A stretch of 64,000 bases of DNA, from positions 62,001-126,000 of the forward strand of contig CALGMA010000019.1 of assembly GCA_937959265.1 (NCBI GenBank). The letters run 5' to 3'. How positions within the stretch are numbered: the stretch's first letter is position 1; the number at the start of each line of letters is the position of its first letter. The DNA comes from an uncultured Anaerolineae bacterium. GTDB taxonomy: Bacteria; Chloroflexota; Anaerolineae; J036; Brachytrichaceae. Of this stretch, positions 33,207 through 42,505 are shown one piece after another. Under the pieces are notes generated by a model. It ran no database searches. It was not told where the DNA came from and worked only from the letters and a program-made list of their open reading frames with translations. The translations under genes were made by a program, and so were the position numbers.

Positions 33207-34379
33207 TCACTTCCGCTGATCCAGCGGCACGTAGTGCACGTTCAGCGGGCCAATGTATTCGGACTGCGGGCGGATGAGCACGTTGTCCTTGTATTGCTCG
33301 ATCACATGCGCGGCCCAGCCGGCAATGCGCGCGCAGGCGAACATCGGCGTGAACAGGTCTATCGGGATGCCCGCGTAGTACAGCATGGAGGCGCTGTAGA
33401 AGTCCACGTTCGGATACAGTTCGCGATGACGGTGGACGGCCTCGACCACCTTGAGCGACATCTCGTAATACTTGGGTCGGCCAACTTTGTGCCCGAGCTT
33501 CTCTGCCCACTTGTTCAGGTGTTCTGAACGTGGGTCGCCGCTCTTGTAGATGCGATGGCCGAAGCCCATGATCTTGCGTTTGGCGGCAAACATGGCATCA
33601 ATGTAGGCATCAACGTTATCCGGTTCGCCAATTTCCAGCAGCATACGCATTGTCGCCTCGTTTGCGCCGCCGTGCAGCGGCCCTTTGAGCGATGCGAACG
33701 CGCTCGATACAGCCGAGTGCAGATCGGCCTGCGTGCTGGCCACCACGCGCGCGGTGAATGTGCTGGCGTTCATGCCGTGGTCGGCCAGCAAGATGAAGTA
33801 CATATTCAGCGCCTGCACGAAATCTGGATCAATATCTGACCCCAACATGTAGAGTGTGTTGGCTGCGTGGCTCAAGCGCGGATTGGGCGCGATCGGCTCT
33901 TTGCCTTCGCGCAAGCGTTGATAGGCAGCGCACAGCGTGGGGAGTTGTGCGATCAGACGCACCGCCTTGCGCTGCGTGGCTTCGATGCTGATGTCTTCGA
34001 TTTCGGGGTCGTAGAACGACAGGGCGGACACTGCTACCCGCAGTGCCTCCATGGGCACAGAATCGCGCGGCAGGCCACGTAGCAGGTCATATACCGGCGC
34101 CGGCAACCACCGGTTGGCTACCAGACGTGCGTTGAAGTCGGCCAGCTCCGAGCGGTTGGGCAGGTGGCCGTTCAACAACAGGAAGGCTACCTCCTCATAA
34201 CTTGCTTGCTCGGCCAATTCGTGGATGTTGATGCCGCGATAGAGTAATGTGCTGTTCGGGCCATCTACGGCGCTGATTTCCGTTTGCACAGCGACCACGC
34301 CGTCCAGTCCCTTCACGAAGGGCGGCTTAGTTGTCGTCGGGCTGCCGTTGGTCGCGGCAGCAGAGGATACATTTGTCAT
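33207..34379 (-). CDS. gltA: Citrate synthase (type II, short form)
   Basis: Condenses acetyl-CoA or propionyl-CoA with oxaloacetate. The 390-residue protein has the three active-site blocks GPLHGGANEA, GFGHRIYKSGDPR and FYSASMLYYAG, and lacks the long N-terminal zinc domain of enteric GltA. Sequence alone does not separate citrate from 2-methylcitrate synthase; no prp genes are nearby. ATG 34379 follows AGGAGTTGAGC. It starts 3 bases after the pseudouridine synthase stop, so the two are probably co-translated. Confidence 0.92.
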   Translation of the reverse strand: MTNVSSAAATNGSPTTTKPPFVKGLDGVVAVQTEISAVDGPNSTLLYRGINIHELAEQASYEEVAFLLLNGHLPNRSELADFNARLVANRWLPAPVYDLLRGLPRDSVPMEALRVAVSALSFYDPEIEDISIEATQRKAVRLIAQLPTLCAAYQRLREGKEPIAPNPRLSHAANTLYMLGSDIDPDFVQALNMYFILLADHGMNASTFTARVVASTQADLHSAVSSAFASLKGPLHGGANEATMRMLLEIGEPDNVDAYIDAMFAAKRKIMGFGHRIYKSGDPRSEHLNKWAEKLGHKVGRPKYYEMSLKVVEAVHRHRELYPNVDFYSASMLYYAGIPIDLFTPMFACARIAGWAAHVIEQYKDNVLIRPQSEYIGPLNVHYVPLDQRK

Positions 34380-34381
34380 GC

Positions 34382-35062
34382 TCAACTCCTATTCTTCTTA
34401 GCATTTGGCTTTCTACGTCGCACCGGCGTTGGCGACTGGAGGTTCGAGTGCATATCTGAGCGATGGTGGATTATAGAATCGAGTTCGGATTCATCCAGAT
34501 CGCGCCACTGGCCGGGCACCAGTCCGGCGATCGTAACCGGACCGATAGCGACGCGCACCAGCCGCAACGTCGGCAAGCCGACGGCCGCGGTCATGTGGCG
34601 CACCTGGCGCTTCTTCCCTTCGCGTAGCATGACCTCGAGCCAGGCCGTTGGCCCGTGCGGGGTGACAGGTTTGCTGCGTGGTGGAAGATCCGGCTCGGCA
34701 TCCAACACACGCACTTGACAGGGCAAGGTACGGTAGCCCTTGATTGTCACACCCCGCCTCAGCTGTTGTAGTGCAGCTTCGGTAGGCACGCCTTCGACCT
34801 GCACGTAGTAGGTCTTCGGCAGCTTGTAACGCGGGTCGGTGAGGCGATGGATGAACGCGCCATCGTCGCTCAAGATGAGCAGCCCCTCGCTATCGTAATC
34901 GAGCCGGCCGGCTGCATACACCCCCTTGGGCAGACCGAACTCGCTCAGCGTGCGCTTCGGTGGCAAGTCGCTCGCTGCGCCAACTTTGCGCTCGGGTTGT
35001 GCCTCGTGCGTGAATGACGACAGGACGCCGAAGGGTTTGAAGAAAGCAATCGCATGCGGCAT
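34382..35062 (-). CDS. 23S rRNA pseudouridine synthase (RsuA/RluE-type)
   Basis: Converts a specific uridine in rRNA to pseudouridine. The 226-residue sequence has FFKPFGVLSSFT, the catalytic AAGRLDYDSEGLLILS with its Asp, and the closing EGKKRQVRHMTAAVGLPTLRLVR. The absence of an S4 domain and the overall layout resemble RluE. A basic C-terminal tail of about 25 residues follows. It is divergent from a small hypothetical gene and heads the citrate synthase operon. Confidence 0.88.
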   Translation of the reverse strand: MPHAIAFFKPFGVLSSFTHEAQPERKVGAASDLPPKRTLSEFGLPKGVYAAGRLDYDSEGLLILSDDGAFIHRLTDPRYKLPKTYYVQVEGVPTEAALQQLRRGVTIKGYRTLPCQVRVLDAEPDLPPRSKPVTPHGPTAWLEVMLREGKKRQVRHMTAAVGLPTLRLVRVAIGPVTIAGLVPGQWRDLDESELDSIIHHRSDMHSNLQSPTPVRRRKPNAKKNRS

Positions 35063-35067
35063 GTGTT

Positions 35068-35085
35068 TGGTATCATCGTCCCAAC
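35068..35085 (+). promoter_or_regulatory. Leaderless-type promoter of the 77-aa gene
   Basis: TGGTATCAT is an extended -10 ending 9 bases before ATG 35086. Its complement also lies 6-7 bases before the divergent pseudouridine synthase start, so one motif may serve both directions. Confidence 0.35.
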
Positions 35086-35319
35086 ATGTCGGAAGTCAAG
35101 CTTGCCTCTCCATCCGAAAGAAGTGCGCAGGCGCCGAAAATCACCGTCAAATTCCTCGTTGACGGGCAGGAAGTCGGCATGCTGGTGTTGAGCCCTAAGC
35201 AGTTCAGCACCGGCAGTACGGGCTTCTTCGCCAGCGGCAAAGTGTCGCTGGGCGACGAAGCGGAGAAAGGTTACCAGGCGCAGGTGCAACTGGTGCGCAT
35301 CGGCAGCAAGCCGAAGTAG
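35086..35319 (+). CDS. Small hypothetical protein, 77 aa
   Basis: Not recognised. The sequence starts with a polar tail, then a beta-rich stretch (ITVKFLVDGQEVGMLVLSPKQF) with regular spacing of hydrophobic residues, and closes with QVQLVRIGSK. It looks like a small single beta domain in the cytosol. Codon use is like neighbouring genes. Confidence 0.45.
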   Translation: MSEVKLASPSERSAQAPKITVKFLVDGQEVGMLVLSPKQFSTGSTGFFASGKVSLGDEAEKGYQAQVQLVRIGSKPK

Positions 35320-35414
35320 TTGCGGAGTCGGTCGTCGGGCACGACTGATAAGCAGGCGCGGGCGTCGGGCCACAGGGCGAATCTGAACTTTTCGCGTCGA
35401 TTGAGAGGAGCGCT

Positions 35415-36374
35415 ATGAAAATACTTGTCACTGGCGGAGCTGGATTCATCGGCTCGCACGTGTGTGATCGGTTGATTGTGGATGGCCACTATGTAATTGC
35501 GATGGACAATTTCATCACTGGCTCGCGCAACAACATCGCACATCTGATCGGCCATCCGCAATTCGAATTCATCGAGTGTGACATTATCGAATCGTGTTGG
35601 GTGCAGGGGGCGTTGGATGCAGTGCTGAACCTCGCCTCGCCGGCCAGTCCGGTCGGCTACCTCGACAACCCCATCGAGACGATGCTGGTGGGGTCGCACG
35701 GCACGCACAACGCCCTGGAACTGGCGCGCCGGAAGGGCGCGCGCTTCCTGCAGGCAAGCACGAGCGAAGTCTATGGCGACCCGTTGGAGCACCCGCAACG
35801 CGAGAGTTACTGGGGCAACGTCAACCCGGTCGGTGTGCGCTCGGTATACGATGAAGCCAAACGCTTCGCTGAGGCATTGACTATGGCCTATCATCGTAAG
35901 TTCGGCGTGGCGACGCGTATCGTACGCATCTTCAACACCTACGGGCCGCGGATGGACATCAGCGATGGCCGAGTGGTGCCTAACTTCGTCGCTCAGGCGG
36001 TGCGCAACCAGCCGTTAACCGTATACGGCGATGGCACTGCGACGCGCGCGTTTTGCTACGTCAGCGATCTTGTGGATGGCATGTTGCGCCTGCTGTGGAG
36101 CGATGAAGTGATGCCGGTGAACATCGGCAGCCCACATGAGATGACCATCCTCGAATTCGCCCAAGCAGTGAAGGCGGCTGCTGGCCCGGAGTGCACCAGT
36201 GAGATCGTGTTCTATCAGCCGCGGCAAGAGCGCATCGCCGATGATCCGCAGCGCCGCCGGCCGGATATCACGCGCGCCCGCACCATCCTGGGGTGGGAGC
36301 CCAAAGTCTCGCTAGAAGAAGGATTGCGCAAGACGATTGACTACTTCCGCGCATTGGCGCAGCAGCCGGCGTGA
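35415..36374 (+). CDS. UDP-glucuronate decarboxylase-like SDR
   Basis: A 319-residue extended SDR of the UDP-xylose synthase/dTDP-glucose dehydratase group. It has [13 protein letters not shown] for NAD, a catalytic Tyr/Lys in [11 protein letters not shown], and [11 protein letters not shown] plus [16 protein letters not shown], the layout of UXS proteins. The probable reaction is UDP-glucuronate to UDP-xylose for surface polysaccharides. AGAGGAG precedes the ATG. Confidence 0.85.
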   Translation: MKILVTGGAGFIGSHVCDRLIVDGHYVIAMDNFITGSRNNIAHLIGHPQFEFIECDIIESCWVQGALDAVLNLASPASPVGYLDNPIETMLVGSHGTHNALELARRKGARFLQASTSEVYGDPLEHPQRESYWGNVNPVGVRSVYDEAKRFAEALTMAYHRKFGVATRIVRIFNTYGPRMDISDGRVVPNFVAQAVRNQPLTVYGDGTATRAFCYVSDLVDGMLRLLWSDEVMPVNIGSPHEMTILEFAQAVKAAAGPECTSEIVFYQPRQERIADDPQRRRPDITRARTILGWEPKVSLEEGLRKTIDYFRALAQQPA

Positions 36375-36452
36375 GGGACCGCGGTGGCCGAGCTTATTAA
36401 AGCCACTGTGCCGTCGTCGCCTTCAGCAAATCCAGGCAGTGGGCTGGGAGCG

Positions 36453-37295
36453 TTATTCACCCTGATCTATCCCCACCTCGCGAATCTGCTCCTTGCCGCG
36501 CACGGCATCCCAGATGCGATTGATACTCCATACACCTTGAATGAGCGGGGTGAATGACGCCAGGCGATAGGCCACGACATCATCGCGCAGTTGGTCGAGT
36601 TCTTCTGTCAACGCCTGCTCCATACGCGCGGTGACCCGCCGGGGATCCAGCGCATCGGCTCCGTCTTCTTTGTGCACAACGAGCGGCTGCGCAACGCTGA
36701 TAAAGGCGTCGGGCTTTTGCTCGCCGATGAATTCGTAACGCAGGGCGATGGGATACAGCGCGCATGCGCCGGCCTGCAGTGCTGTCTTGCTCGCGATACG
36801 GCCAGCACCCTGGTAGAACGCCAGCGGCCGCACGTCGTTGGCGCGGATCTCGCCCTGCGGGAAGATGAGTAGCGCGCGAGGCGCTGCGCCACGACGCGAC
36901 GTCGCGGTCAGGAGGCTGACGGCGTAGTTCATGCTCTCCACCGCACTGCGCGGGTCGCGCCGGTTGACGGAGAATGCGCCACACCAGCGGAAAAAACTAT
37001 AACGTGCAAGCTGGGTATCCTCAACTATCACGTAGCCGTCCGTATACCAGCACTCCTCGTTCAAAGCCATCACCAGGTGCGCGTCCCACCAGGTGCTGTG
37101 ATTGCCGAACATGATGAGTGGTGGTGAATCTAATCCCGGCGGCGGCGCGGCTTGCCTCAAGTAGATGCGGTGAAATGACGACCTCAGTTGCACCTTGATC
37201 AGGAAGGTGTAAATCAGCCGGTTGAGCAATGGATGCTTATGAGCTGTGATCACGTTTAGAGTTGATGGTACACAATTGGGCTGGCGCCGGATCAT
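36453..37295 (-). CDS. PlsC-family acyltransferase
   Basis: A 1-acyl-sn-glycerol-3-phosphate-type acyltransferase, about 280 residues. Motif I is NHSTWWD (H-x4-D) and motif III reads FPQGEIR where FPEGxxR is typical. It could acylate lysophosphatidate or a related lipid. The start is uncertain: ATG 37295 is given, but a later GTG near 37253 is possible. It converges with the UXS-like gene. Confidence 0.75.
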   Translation of the reverse strand: MIRRQPNCVPSTLNVITAHKHPLLNRLIYTFLIKVQLRSSFHRIYLRQAAPPPGLDSPPLIMFGNHSTWWDAHLVMALNEECWYTDGYVIVEDTQLARYSFFRWCGAFSVNRRDPRSAVESMNYAVSLLTATSRRGAAPRALLIFPQGEIRANDVRPLAFYQGAGRIASKTALQAGACALYPIALRYEFIGEQKPDAFISVAQPLVVHKEDGADALDPRRVTARMEQALTEELDQLRDDVVAYRLASFTPLIQGVWSINRIWDAVRGKEQIREVGIDQGE

Positions 37296-37473
37296 TCGTG
37301 GTCGGCAGCCCACACGGTGCAACCGTTTTCAGCGCTCTAACCAGTGCTGCGCTAAAATCTGCAGCCACATGGTGAATTGCATTATGCAGCGTTTGCGTGA
37401 AAGCCTGCCATAGTTGGCAGTCACTCTCACGCAGGTTGCAACCAGCCCACACAAGACGAGAGGAGTGTCCAAT

Positions 37474-38379
37474 ATGAACAGACTACGTACGATCGGATTG
37501 TCCGTCGCAGCAGCGATCACCCTGGCCGCCTGCGCCGCCCCTCCTGCTGCGCCGGCAGCGCCGGCTGCCCCCGCAGCGCCTGCGACGCAGCAACCGGCCG
37601 CGATGCCCAGCTTGCCCGATCTGGGCGGCCGTGAGATCACCATCGCCATCGAAAACGCTTACATTCCATTCAACTATATCCGGTTGGATAACGGCCAGGC
37701 CGAGGGCTGGGACTACGACGCCATTGCAGAGATTTGCAATCGGCTGAATTGCAAGCCTGTGTTCCGGGAAATCGCCTGGGACGGTATGATCGCTGCTGTC
37801 GCTGCCGGCCAGTTCGATATGGCGGCTGACGGCATCACAATCACCGAAGAGCGCAAGCAAAGCGTGGATTTCTCCGACGGCTATATCAAGGTGGATCAGC
37901 GCCTGGTCGTCCGCGTGGAGGAGGCCCGCTTCAAGAACATCGAGGAGTTCAAGAACGGCGATTTCAAACTGGCGACGCAAAAAGGCACGACAAACTACGC
38001 TGAAGGCGTCAAGTTGGTCGGCGAAGCGCGTGTGATCGCGTTCGACGACTTCGGCTCGGCAGTGCAGGCGGTGATCTCCCAGGACGCCGATGCGGTGATC
38101 ATTGACGACGTGGCCGGCCAGGGCTATGTGGGTGTGAACGCCGACAAGCTCAAGCTACTCGACGGCATCGTCAGCGAAGGCCAAGAGCTTGGCTTCATCT
38201 TCCCCAAGGGCAGCGACCTGGTTGGGCCGATCAACGTTGCGCTGAAAGCCATGCGCGAAGACGGCACCTTGCAGCGTTTACAGGATAAGTGGTTCCCGAA
38301 AGGCCGCCAAGTGATCGAATACGAGCAGATCGGTCCAGGCGCCTACGGCGATCCAACGCCGACGCCGAAGCCGTACTGA
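37474..38379 (+). CDS. Polar amino acid ABC transporter, binding lipoprotein
   Basis: A periplasmic-binding-protein-type lipoprotein of 301 residues. A signal sequence ends in the lipobox LAAC, then a repetitive (P)AAP linker, then the SBP_bac_3 fold starting [14 protein letters not shown] with WDYDAIAEI and [23 protein letters not shown] 37474 has GAGAGGAG upstream. A perfect hairpin separates it from the permease gene, a usual means of making more binding protein than permease. Confidence 0.9.
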   Translation: MNRLRTIGLSVAAAITLAACAAPPAAPAAPAAPAAPATQQPAAMPSLPDLGGREITIAIENAYIPFNYIRLDNGQAEGWDYDAIAEICNRLNCKPVFREIAWDGMIAAVAAGQFDMAADGITITEERKQSVDFSDGYIKVDQRLVVRVEEARFKNIEEFKNGDFKLATQKGTTNYAEGVKLVGEARVIAFDDFGSAVQAVISQDADAVIIDDVAGQGYVGVNADKLKLLDGIVSEGQELGFIFPKGSDLVGPINVALKAMREDGTLQRLQDKWFPKGRQVIEYEQIGPGAYGDPTPTPKPY

Positions 38380-38415
38380 GGGTCGCTTGCGCGATCGCTC
38401 ACATTGAGTACAACA

Positions 38416-38455
38416 AGCGCGCAACCGAGCAAGAAGCCGGTTGCGCGCTGCTTTT
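38416..38455 (+). terminator. Attenuator-like hairpin between binding protein and permease genes
   Basis: AGCGCGCAACCG (38416-38427) pairs without mismatch with CGGTTGCGCGCT (38438-38449), and GCTTTT follows. The permease ATG comes 10 bases after the hairpin, which would lower both readthrough and initiation. Confidence 0.7.
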
Positions 38456-38459
38456 CATC

Positions 38460-39356
38460 ATGTCGTTGACTACCGGGCCGCAGCAGCCTGCGGCCATCCC
38501 ACTCGATCCGGCGGCGGATCGCTCGGCGCAGGGCCGGTTCGTTGACCGCATGGCACATTGGCCGTGGTGGCTGCTGATCATCGTGTTCTTCGGCGCGCTG
38601 ATCGCATGGAACGCGATGACCAGCGAGCTCTATTCCACGATCTTCAACCGGCTGTTGCTGGGCATTGGCGTCACGATCTTCACCACGCTGGTCGCCTATG
38701 GCCTGGCCATCGTCGTTGGGCTGATCGCCGGCCTGGGGCGAGTGTCGCAAAACCCGGTCATCTTCAACATCGCCACGCTCTACGTGCAGATCATTCGCGG
38801 CGTGCCGATCCTGGTGCAGTTGCTGGTGATCGCGTTCGTCATCGTGCCCTTTGTCATTGACGGCGTCAACCTGCTGGGCAACGCGTTGACGCCGATTTTG
38901 GGTGCCGAAAACTTCCTCGTGCGCACCAAGCCTCAGGATGTGCCATTCTTAACCCGCAGCATCATCGCGCTAGCCATTGCCTACGGTGGCTTCCAGGCCG
39001 AGACTTTCCGCGCCGGTATTCAGTCCATTAGCAAGGGGCAGATGGAAGCGGCGCGCTCGCTGGGTATGAGCTACCTGCAAGCCATGCGCTACGTCATCCT
39101 GCCGCAGGCTATCCGGCGCGTGCTGCCACCCCTGGGCAACGACTTTATTGCCATGCTGAAGGATTCGTCGCTGGTGTCGGTGCTTGGCGTGCGTGACATC
39201 ACTCAGGAGGCGCGCCTGTATGCCTCGGCCTCGTTTCGCTTTCTGGAGACTTACACGTCGCTGGCCTTCCTGTATCTGGCCATGACCATCGTGCTGTCGT
39301 TGGGCGTCAAATGGTTGGAGAACCGCTTGAACAGCGAAGGCCGCGCACAGGGGTGA
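38460..39356 (+). CDS. Polar amino acid ABC transporter, permease
   Basis: A 298-residue HisM/GlnP-type permease with about five to six transmembrane helices. The coupling loop contains [22 protein letters not shown], the EAA motif. It probably dimerises. ATG 38460 is chosen, since the upstream frame runs back into the binding protein gene. The ATPase gene follows after 5 bases. Confidence 0.9.
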   Translation: MSLTTGPQQPAAIPLDPAADRSAQGRFVDRMAHWPWWLLIIVFFGALIAWNAMTSELYSTIFNRLLLGIGVTIFTTLVAYGLAIVVGLIAGLGRVSQNPVIFNIATLYVQIIRGVPILVQLLVIAFVIVPFVIDGVNLLGNALTPILGAENFLVRTKPQDVPFLTRSIIALAIAYGGFQAETFRAGIQSISKGQMEAARSLGMSYLQAMRYVILPQAIRRVLPPLGNDFIAMLKDSSLVSVLGVRDITQEARLYASASFRFLETYTSLAFLYLAMTIVLSLGVKWLENRLNSEGRAQG

Positions 39357-39361
39357 GGGTG

Positions 39362-40114
39362 ATGAGCGCTATGCAGCACGACGAACCGATGATCATCATC
39401 AAGCACCTGGTCAAGCAGTTCGGCAACCTGCGCGCGGTGGATGATGTGAACCTGACGGTGGGTCGGGGCAAAGTGACCGTGATCATCGGCCCCAGCGGCA
39501 GCGGCAAGAGCACCGTGCTGCGCTGCATCAACCATCTGGAAACGCCCACCAGCGGCGAGATCTGGGTGGACGGCATTCACCTCACCCATGACGCGAAGAA
39601 CATCAACGCCGTGCGGGCCGAAGTGGGGATGGTGTTCCAGCAGTTTAACCTCTTCCCCCACCTGACGGTGCTGGAGAACGTGACGCTGGCGCAGCGCGTG
39701 GTGCGCAAGCGCAGCGAAGCCGAAGCGCGCGACATCGCTATGCAACAGCTCACCCGCGTCGGCATTCCGGAGAAAGCGAACGCTTATCCCAGTCAACTCA
39801 GCGGCGGCCAACAGCAACGCGTGGCCATTGCGCGCGCCCTGGCCATGAATCCGAAGATCATGTTGTTCGACGAGCCAACCAGCGCACTCGATCCGGAAAT
39901 GATCAAAGAGGTGCTGGACGTGATGCTGGAGCTGGCGCGCAGCGGCATGACGATGGTTGTGGTTACCCATGAAATGGGCTTTGCGCGCAACGCCGCCGAC
40001 GAGATCGTGTTCATGGATCGTGGCCGGATTGTCGAGCAGAACACGCCGGAAGTGTTCTTTACCAACCCGCGCGAGGAACGCGCGCGGGCGTTCCTCAATC
40101 AGATCCTGCGCTAA
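39362..40114 (+). CDS. Polar amino acid ABC transporter, ATPase
   Basis: A 250-residue GlnQ/HisP-type ATPase. It has Walker [10 protein letters not shown], the signature [15 protein letters not shown], Walker [13 protein letters not shown], and His in VTHEMGF. It energises the permease encoded just upstream. Its TAA abuts the stop of the convergent HerA-like gene with no base between. Confidence 0.94.
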   Translation: MSAMQHDEPMIIIKHLVKQFGNLRAVDDVNLTVGRGKVTVIIGPSGSGKSTVLRCINHLETPTSGEIWVDGIHLTHDAKNINAVRAEVGMVFQQFNLFPHLTVLENVTLAQRVVRKRSEAEARDIAMQQLTRVGIPEKANAYPSQLSGGQQQRVAIARALAMNPKIMLFDEPTSALDPEMIKEVLDVMLELARSGMTMVVVTHEMGFARNAADEIVFMDRGRIVEQNTPEVFFTNPREERARAFLNQILR

Positions 40115-41821
40115 TTACACCAGGCCTTCGTCCAACGGCCGGCGGCCGAGTTTCTTGCGGTTTATCTCGGCGCGCACCTCTGCCGATGTCTCGGCCAATG
40201 GGTCGGCAAACTGCCGGTAAATTGCCTCGCCGTATTCGGTCGTGCGCACCACGACCGGCATGGGCACGGCGTGACCCATGATCAACGCTTGCTGCTTGCT
40301 CTCCAGCGCTGCCAGCACGCTGCGCAGCTGCTGCGCGCCGCTTATGCCGGTGAAGACCGCAGCGATGTCGCGTTCGTCGCTCAGTGCGCAGGTGATGCGT
40401 GTGCCGATCTGGCTCATCACCTCGGCGTCAATTTGGCTGGGGCGTTGATCCACGATGAGCAGAGTCACGTTGTATTTGCGCAGCTCGCGCGCAATCGTGC
40501 CGAAGATGGTCAAGTCGGCCACGCCCGGCTCTAGGAACTTGTGCGCCTCTTCAACCGCGATGACGAGTTTCTTGGGCTCTTCGCCGCCCCCGCCCTCCGC
40601 AGTTTCCTTCATCTCGACGTAGCGGCGGTGGATGCGCCGGGTGAGGAAGTTGGCGACGAAGACGTAGGCCGGCAGGTCGTTGCCGTAGCGCCCGAATTCC
40701 ACCACCACGCTCTCGCCGCGCGTGAGATGGTTGAGCACCCGCGCGGCGAAATCTTCGGTCACCTCTGGGCGCAGGAAGTCGAACTTCAGCAGCCGGCTAA
40801 GCTTGCGCTGCATGGCGAAGTAGGTGCCCTCGGCGATCTTGTTGCTGTCGAACAGCGCTTGCACTTCTTGCGAGACATCGTCGTCGCTGAGCAGTTGGCG
40901 CACCCAGGCGTGGGGGAAGCGGCGCTTGAGCGCGTGCAATGCATTCACCTGCACATCGCTGAGGCTGAGCACGCCGCGCAACATCTCGATGTCTTCCGGC
41001 TCGATCTGGTCATAGCCGATGTGCAGGGCAAACTCCGGCCGCGAGCCACGCGCTTTGGACGACGCCTCGTCCAGCGTAACGATGACGACCTTCTGGCAGA
41101 TGGCGTTGAGCTGTTTCAGCCCCTTCAACTTGCGCCCGCCGTCACCTTTGAGCGTGTACCCGTAGTCGTTGTGCATGTCGAAGATCAACACGCTGGCCAG
41201 GTCGTGACGGATGATGTTAGCGAGCAACGGCAGGGTGAGGAATGTCTTGCCTGTGCCGCTGCGACCGAACACGGCACTGCTGCGCTCTACGAAGCGTTCC
41301 AGATTCAGCTTGATCTCGATGGTCTCGTCTTCGACCGAGGCGCCGATGCGATACGCGATGCGCTCGTCGGCAGCGAAGATTTCCTGCACTTCGTCGGGTG
41401 TGGCGCGGTAGGCGACGGTGAAATGCGCCGGCACGCTCTTCACCGGCTTTGCTTCGCTCTGGCCTTCCTTCACCAACATCGGCTTGACGTGCAGCATGCC
41501 ATAGGCCACTGTGCCGCGGTAGATCTCCAGGCGCAGGTCGTCATCGGTCGGCGGCGATTGCGCCAAAGCGGCGTCGGTCGTGTCGAGCCGAATATCGGTG
41601 ACCAGGCCGAAGAACTTACGATCGGTCTGGCCTTTGATGGTGACGTAGGAGCCGACGGCCACGCCCTCAATGATCACGTCGCCGTCCAGTTTGACGAGCA
41701 CGCCGTCGTTGAGCGACCCGCCGATGACCACGCCGAGGCGCGCGGGTAATTCATCGCGCTGCAGCCGCGCCAGGTCGCTTGGTGCGAAGGGGTTGAGTTC
41801 CGAGAGCAGATCAGCAGTCAC
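40115..41821 (-). CDS. HerA-like ATPase (HAS-barrel plus DUF87-type motor)
   Basis: A 568-residue FtsK-HerA superfamily ATPase. Residues ~1-170 include a HAS-type beta barrel; Walker A GRSGTGKT is at 186-193, and a Walker B block LVIAVEEAHKFL lies near residue 425, followed by VDQRPSQID and the arginine-rich sensor region. HerA hexamers translocate DNA and, with NurA, resect ends in archaea. No nurA is nearby. GTG 41821 has GGAGG 7 bases upstream. It forms an operon with the HAS-barrel gene. Confidence 0.83.
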   Translation of the reverse strand: MTADLLSELNPFAPSDLARLQRDELPARLGVVIGGSLNDGVLVKLDGDVIIEGVAVGSYVTIKGQTDRKFFGLVTDIRLDTTDAALAQSPPTDDDLRLEIYRGTVAYGMLHVKPMLVKEGQSEAKPVKSVPAHFTVAYRATPDEVQEIFAADERIAYRIGASVEDETIEIKLNLERFVERSSAVFGRSGTGKTFLTLPLLANIIRHDLASVLIFDMHNDYGYTLKGDGGRKLKGLKQLNAICQKVVIVTLDEASSKARGSRPEFALHIGYDQIEPEDIEMLRGVLSLSDVQVNALHALKRRFPHAWVRQLLSDDDVSQEVQALFDSNKIAEGTYFAMQRKLSRLLKFDFLRPEVTEDFAARVLNHLTRGESVVVEFGRYGNDLPAYVFVANFLTRRIHRRYVEMKETAEGGGGEEPKKLVIAVEEAHKFLEPGVADLTIFGTIARELRKYNVTLLIVDQRPSQIDAEVMSQIGTRITCALSDERDIAAVFTGISGAQQLRSVLAALESKQQALIMGHAVPMPVVVRTTEYGEAIYRQFADPLAETSAEVRAEINRKKLGRRPLDEGLV

Positions 41822-41854
41822 TGTGCATCCTCCGAAGTATGGAGCCACCCTGCG

Positions 41855-42445
41855 TTATACCAACCGACGCAACAACCCATCCAGCCGCGCGCCGTCACCG
41901 GCCAGCAGCCGGGCCAGCTCACGGCCACACCGGCGGAGGAAGCCGCGCGGATCGCTATGCGTCTCGGATGCGAGTCGCAGGCTGGCGGCCAACAGCTCAT
42001 CGCACGGCGCATCGTGCGCGTCCAGCACCAGGCGGAAGAAATTCAGCTGCTGTGTGAATTGTTGCACCTCCTCCTTGGTGCAACTGACGACCTCATCGAG
42101 CGTGATCGGTGGCTGTGGCGGGAGGACCTGTCGAATCGAGTGGCCTGCTGCGTCGCTGTCGCGGTAGCCGACGCATAACACGCTGACCTCGATCGGCACG
42201 CGCCGGCTGCGCTGCCACTCGATCTCCTCTGGCCGCACCAGGCCATCCTCGGCGACCGACAGCATGCGCGTCACGCCGTCGTCCTCGACGGCGATATCGT
42301 AGATCAGCCCGAACACCGTGGCTTCTTTGCGTTGAATACGCGTCTTGACGAACGCGCCGAAGATCGGCACGTCTTCCTTCGGCACGCGCGTGCCGAAGAC
42401 GAAGGAGCGTGTGTTGGCACGCAAGACTCTGCCGTTGACGTTCAT
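41855..42445 (-). CDS. HAS-barrel-like partner protein
   Basis: A 196-residue protein with an N-terminal beta-barrel pattern (GRVLRANTRSFVFGTRV, VFGLIYDIAVEDDG) resembling the HAS barrel of HerA and ATP synthase. The C-terminal half is helical. It directly precedes the HerA-like gene by 33 bases, so it may regulate or load that ATPase. A TATAAT and a GAAC-N4-GTTC palindrome lie upstream. Confidence 0.6.
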   Translation of the reverse strand: MNVNGRVLRANTRSFVFGTRVPKEDVPIFGAFVKTRIQRKEATVFGLIYDIAVEDDGVTRMLSVAEDGLVRPEEIEWQRSRRVPIEVSVLCVGYRDSDAAGHSIRQVLPPQPPITLDEVVSCTKEEVQQFTQQLNFFRLVLDAHDAPCDELLAASLRLASETHSDPRGFLRRCGRELARLLAGDGARLDGLLRRLV

Positions 42446-42453
42446 ATCGGGTC

Positions 42454-42465
42454 GAACAATTGTTC
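42454..42465. promoter_or_regulatory. LexA-box-like palindrome
   Basis: GAACAATTGTTC is a perfect 12-bp palindrome matching the Gram-positive-type SOS box GAAC-N4-GTTC. It begins two bases downstream of the -10 of the HAS/HerA operon, a position where a repressor would block transcription. Confidence 0.55.
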
Positions 42466-42467
42466 AG

Positions 42468-42473
42468 ATTATA
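42468..42473 (-). promoter_or_regulatory. -10 element of the HAS/HerA operon
   Basis: Minus-strand TATAAT, a consensus -10, 22 bases before the HAS-barrel start codon. Confidence 0.5.
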
Positions 42474-42505
42474 GCCAAGCGCGGCACTCCGGCCGGAGCG
42501 AAAAT

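Noticed and set aside
34369..34391. Upstream TTG start for citrate synthase
   Set aside because: The TTG lies in the spacer between AGGAG and ATG 34379. The ATG has the better ribosome binding site distance.
37531..37593. Tandem repeat in the binding protein gene
   Set aside because: The repeated GCGCCGGC-type units encode a (P)AAP lipoprotein linker, a common low-complexity spacer and not a mobile repeat.
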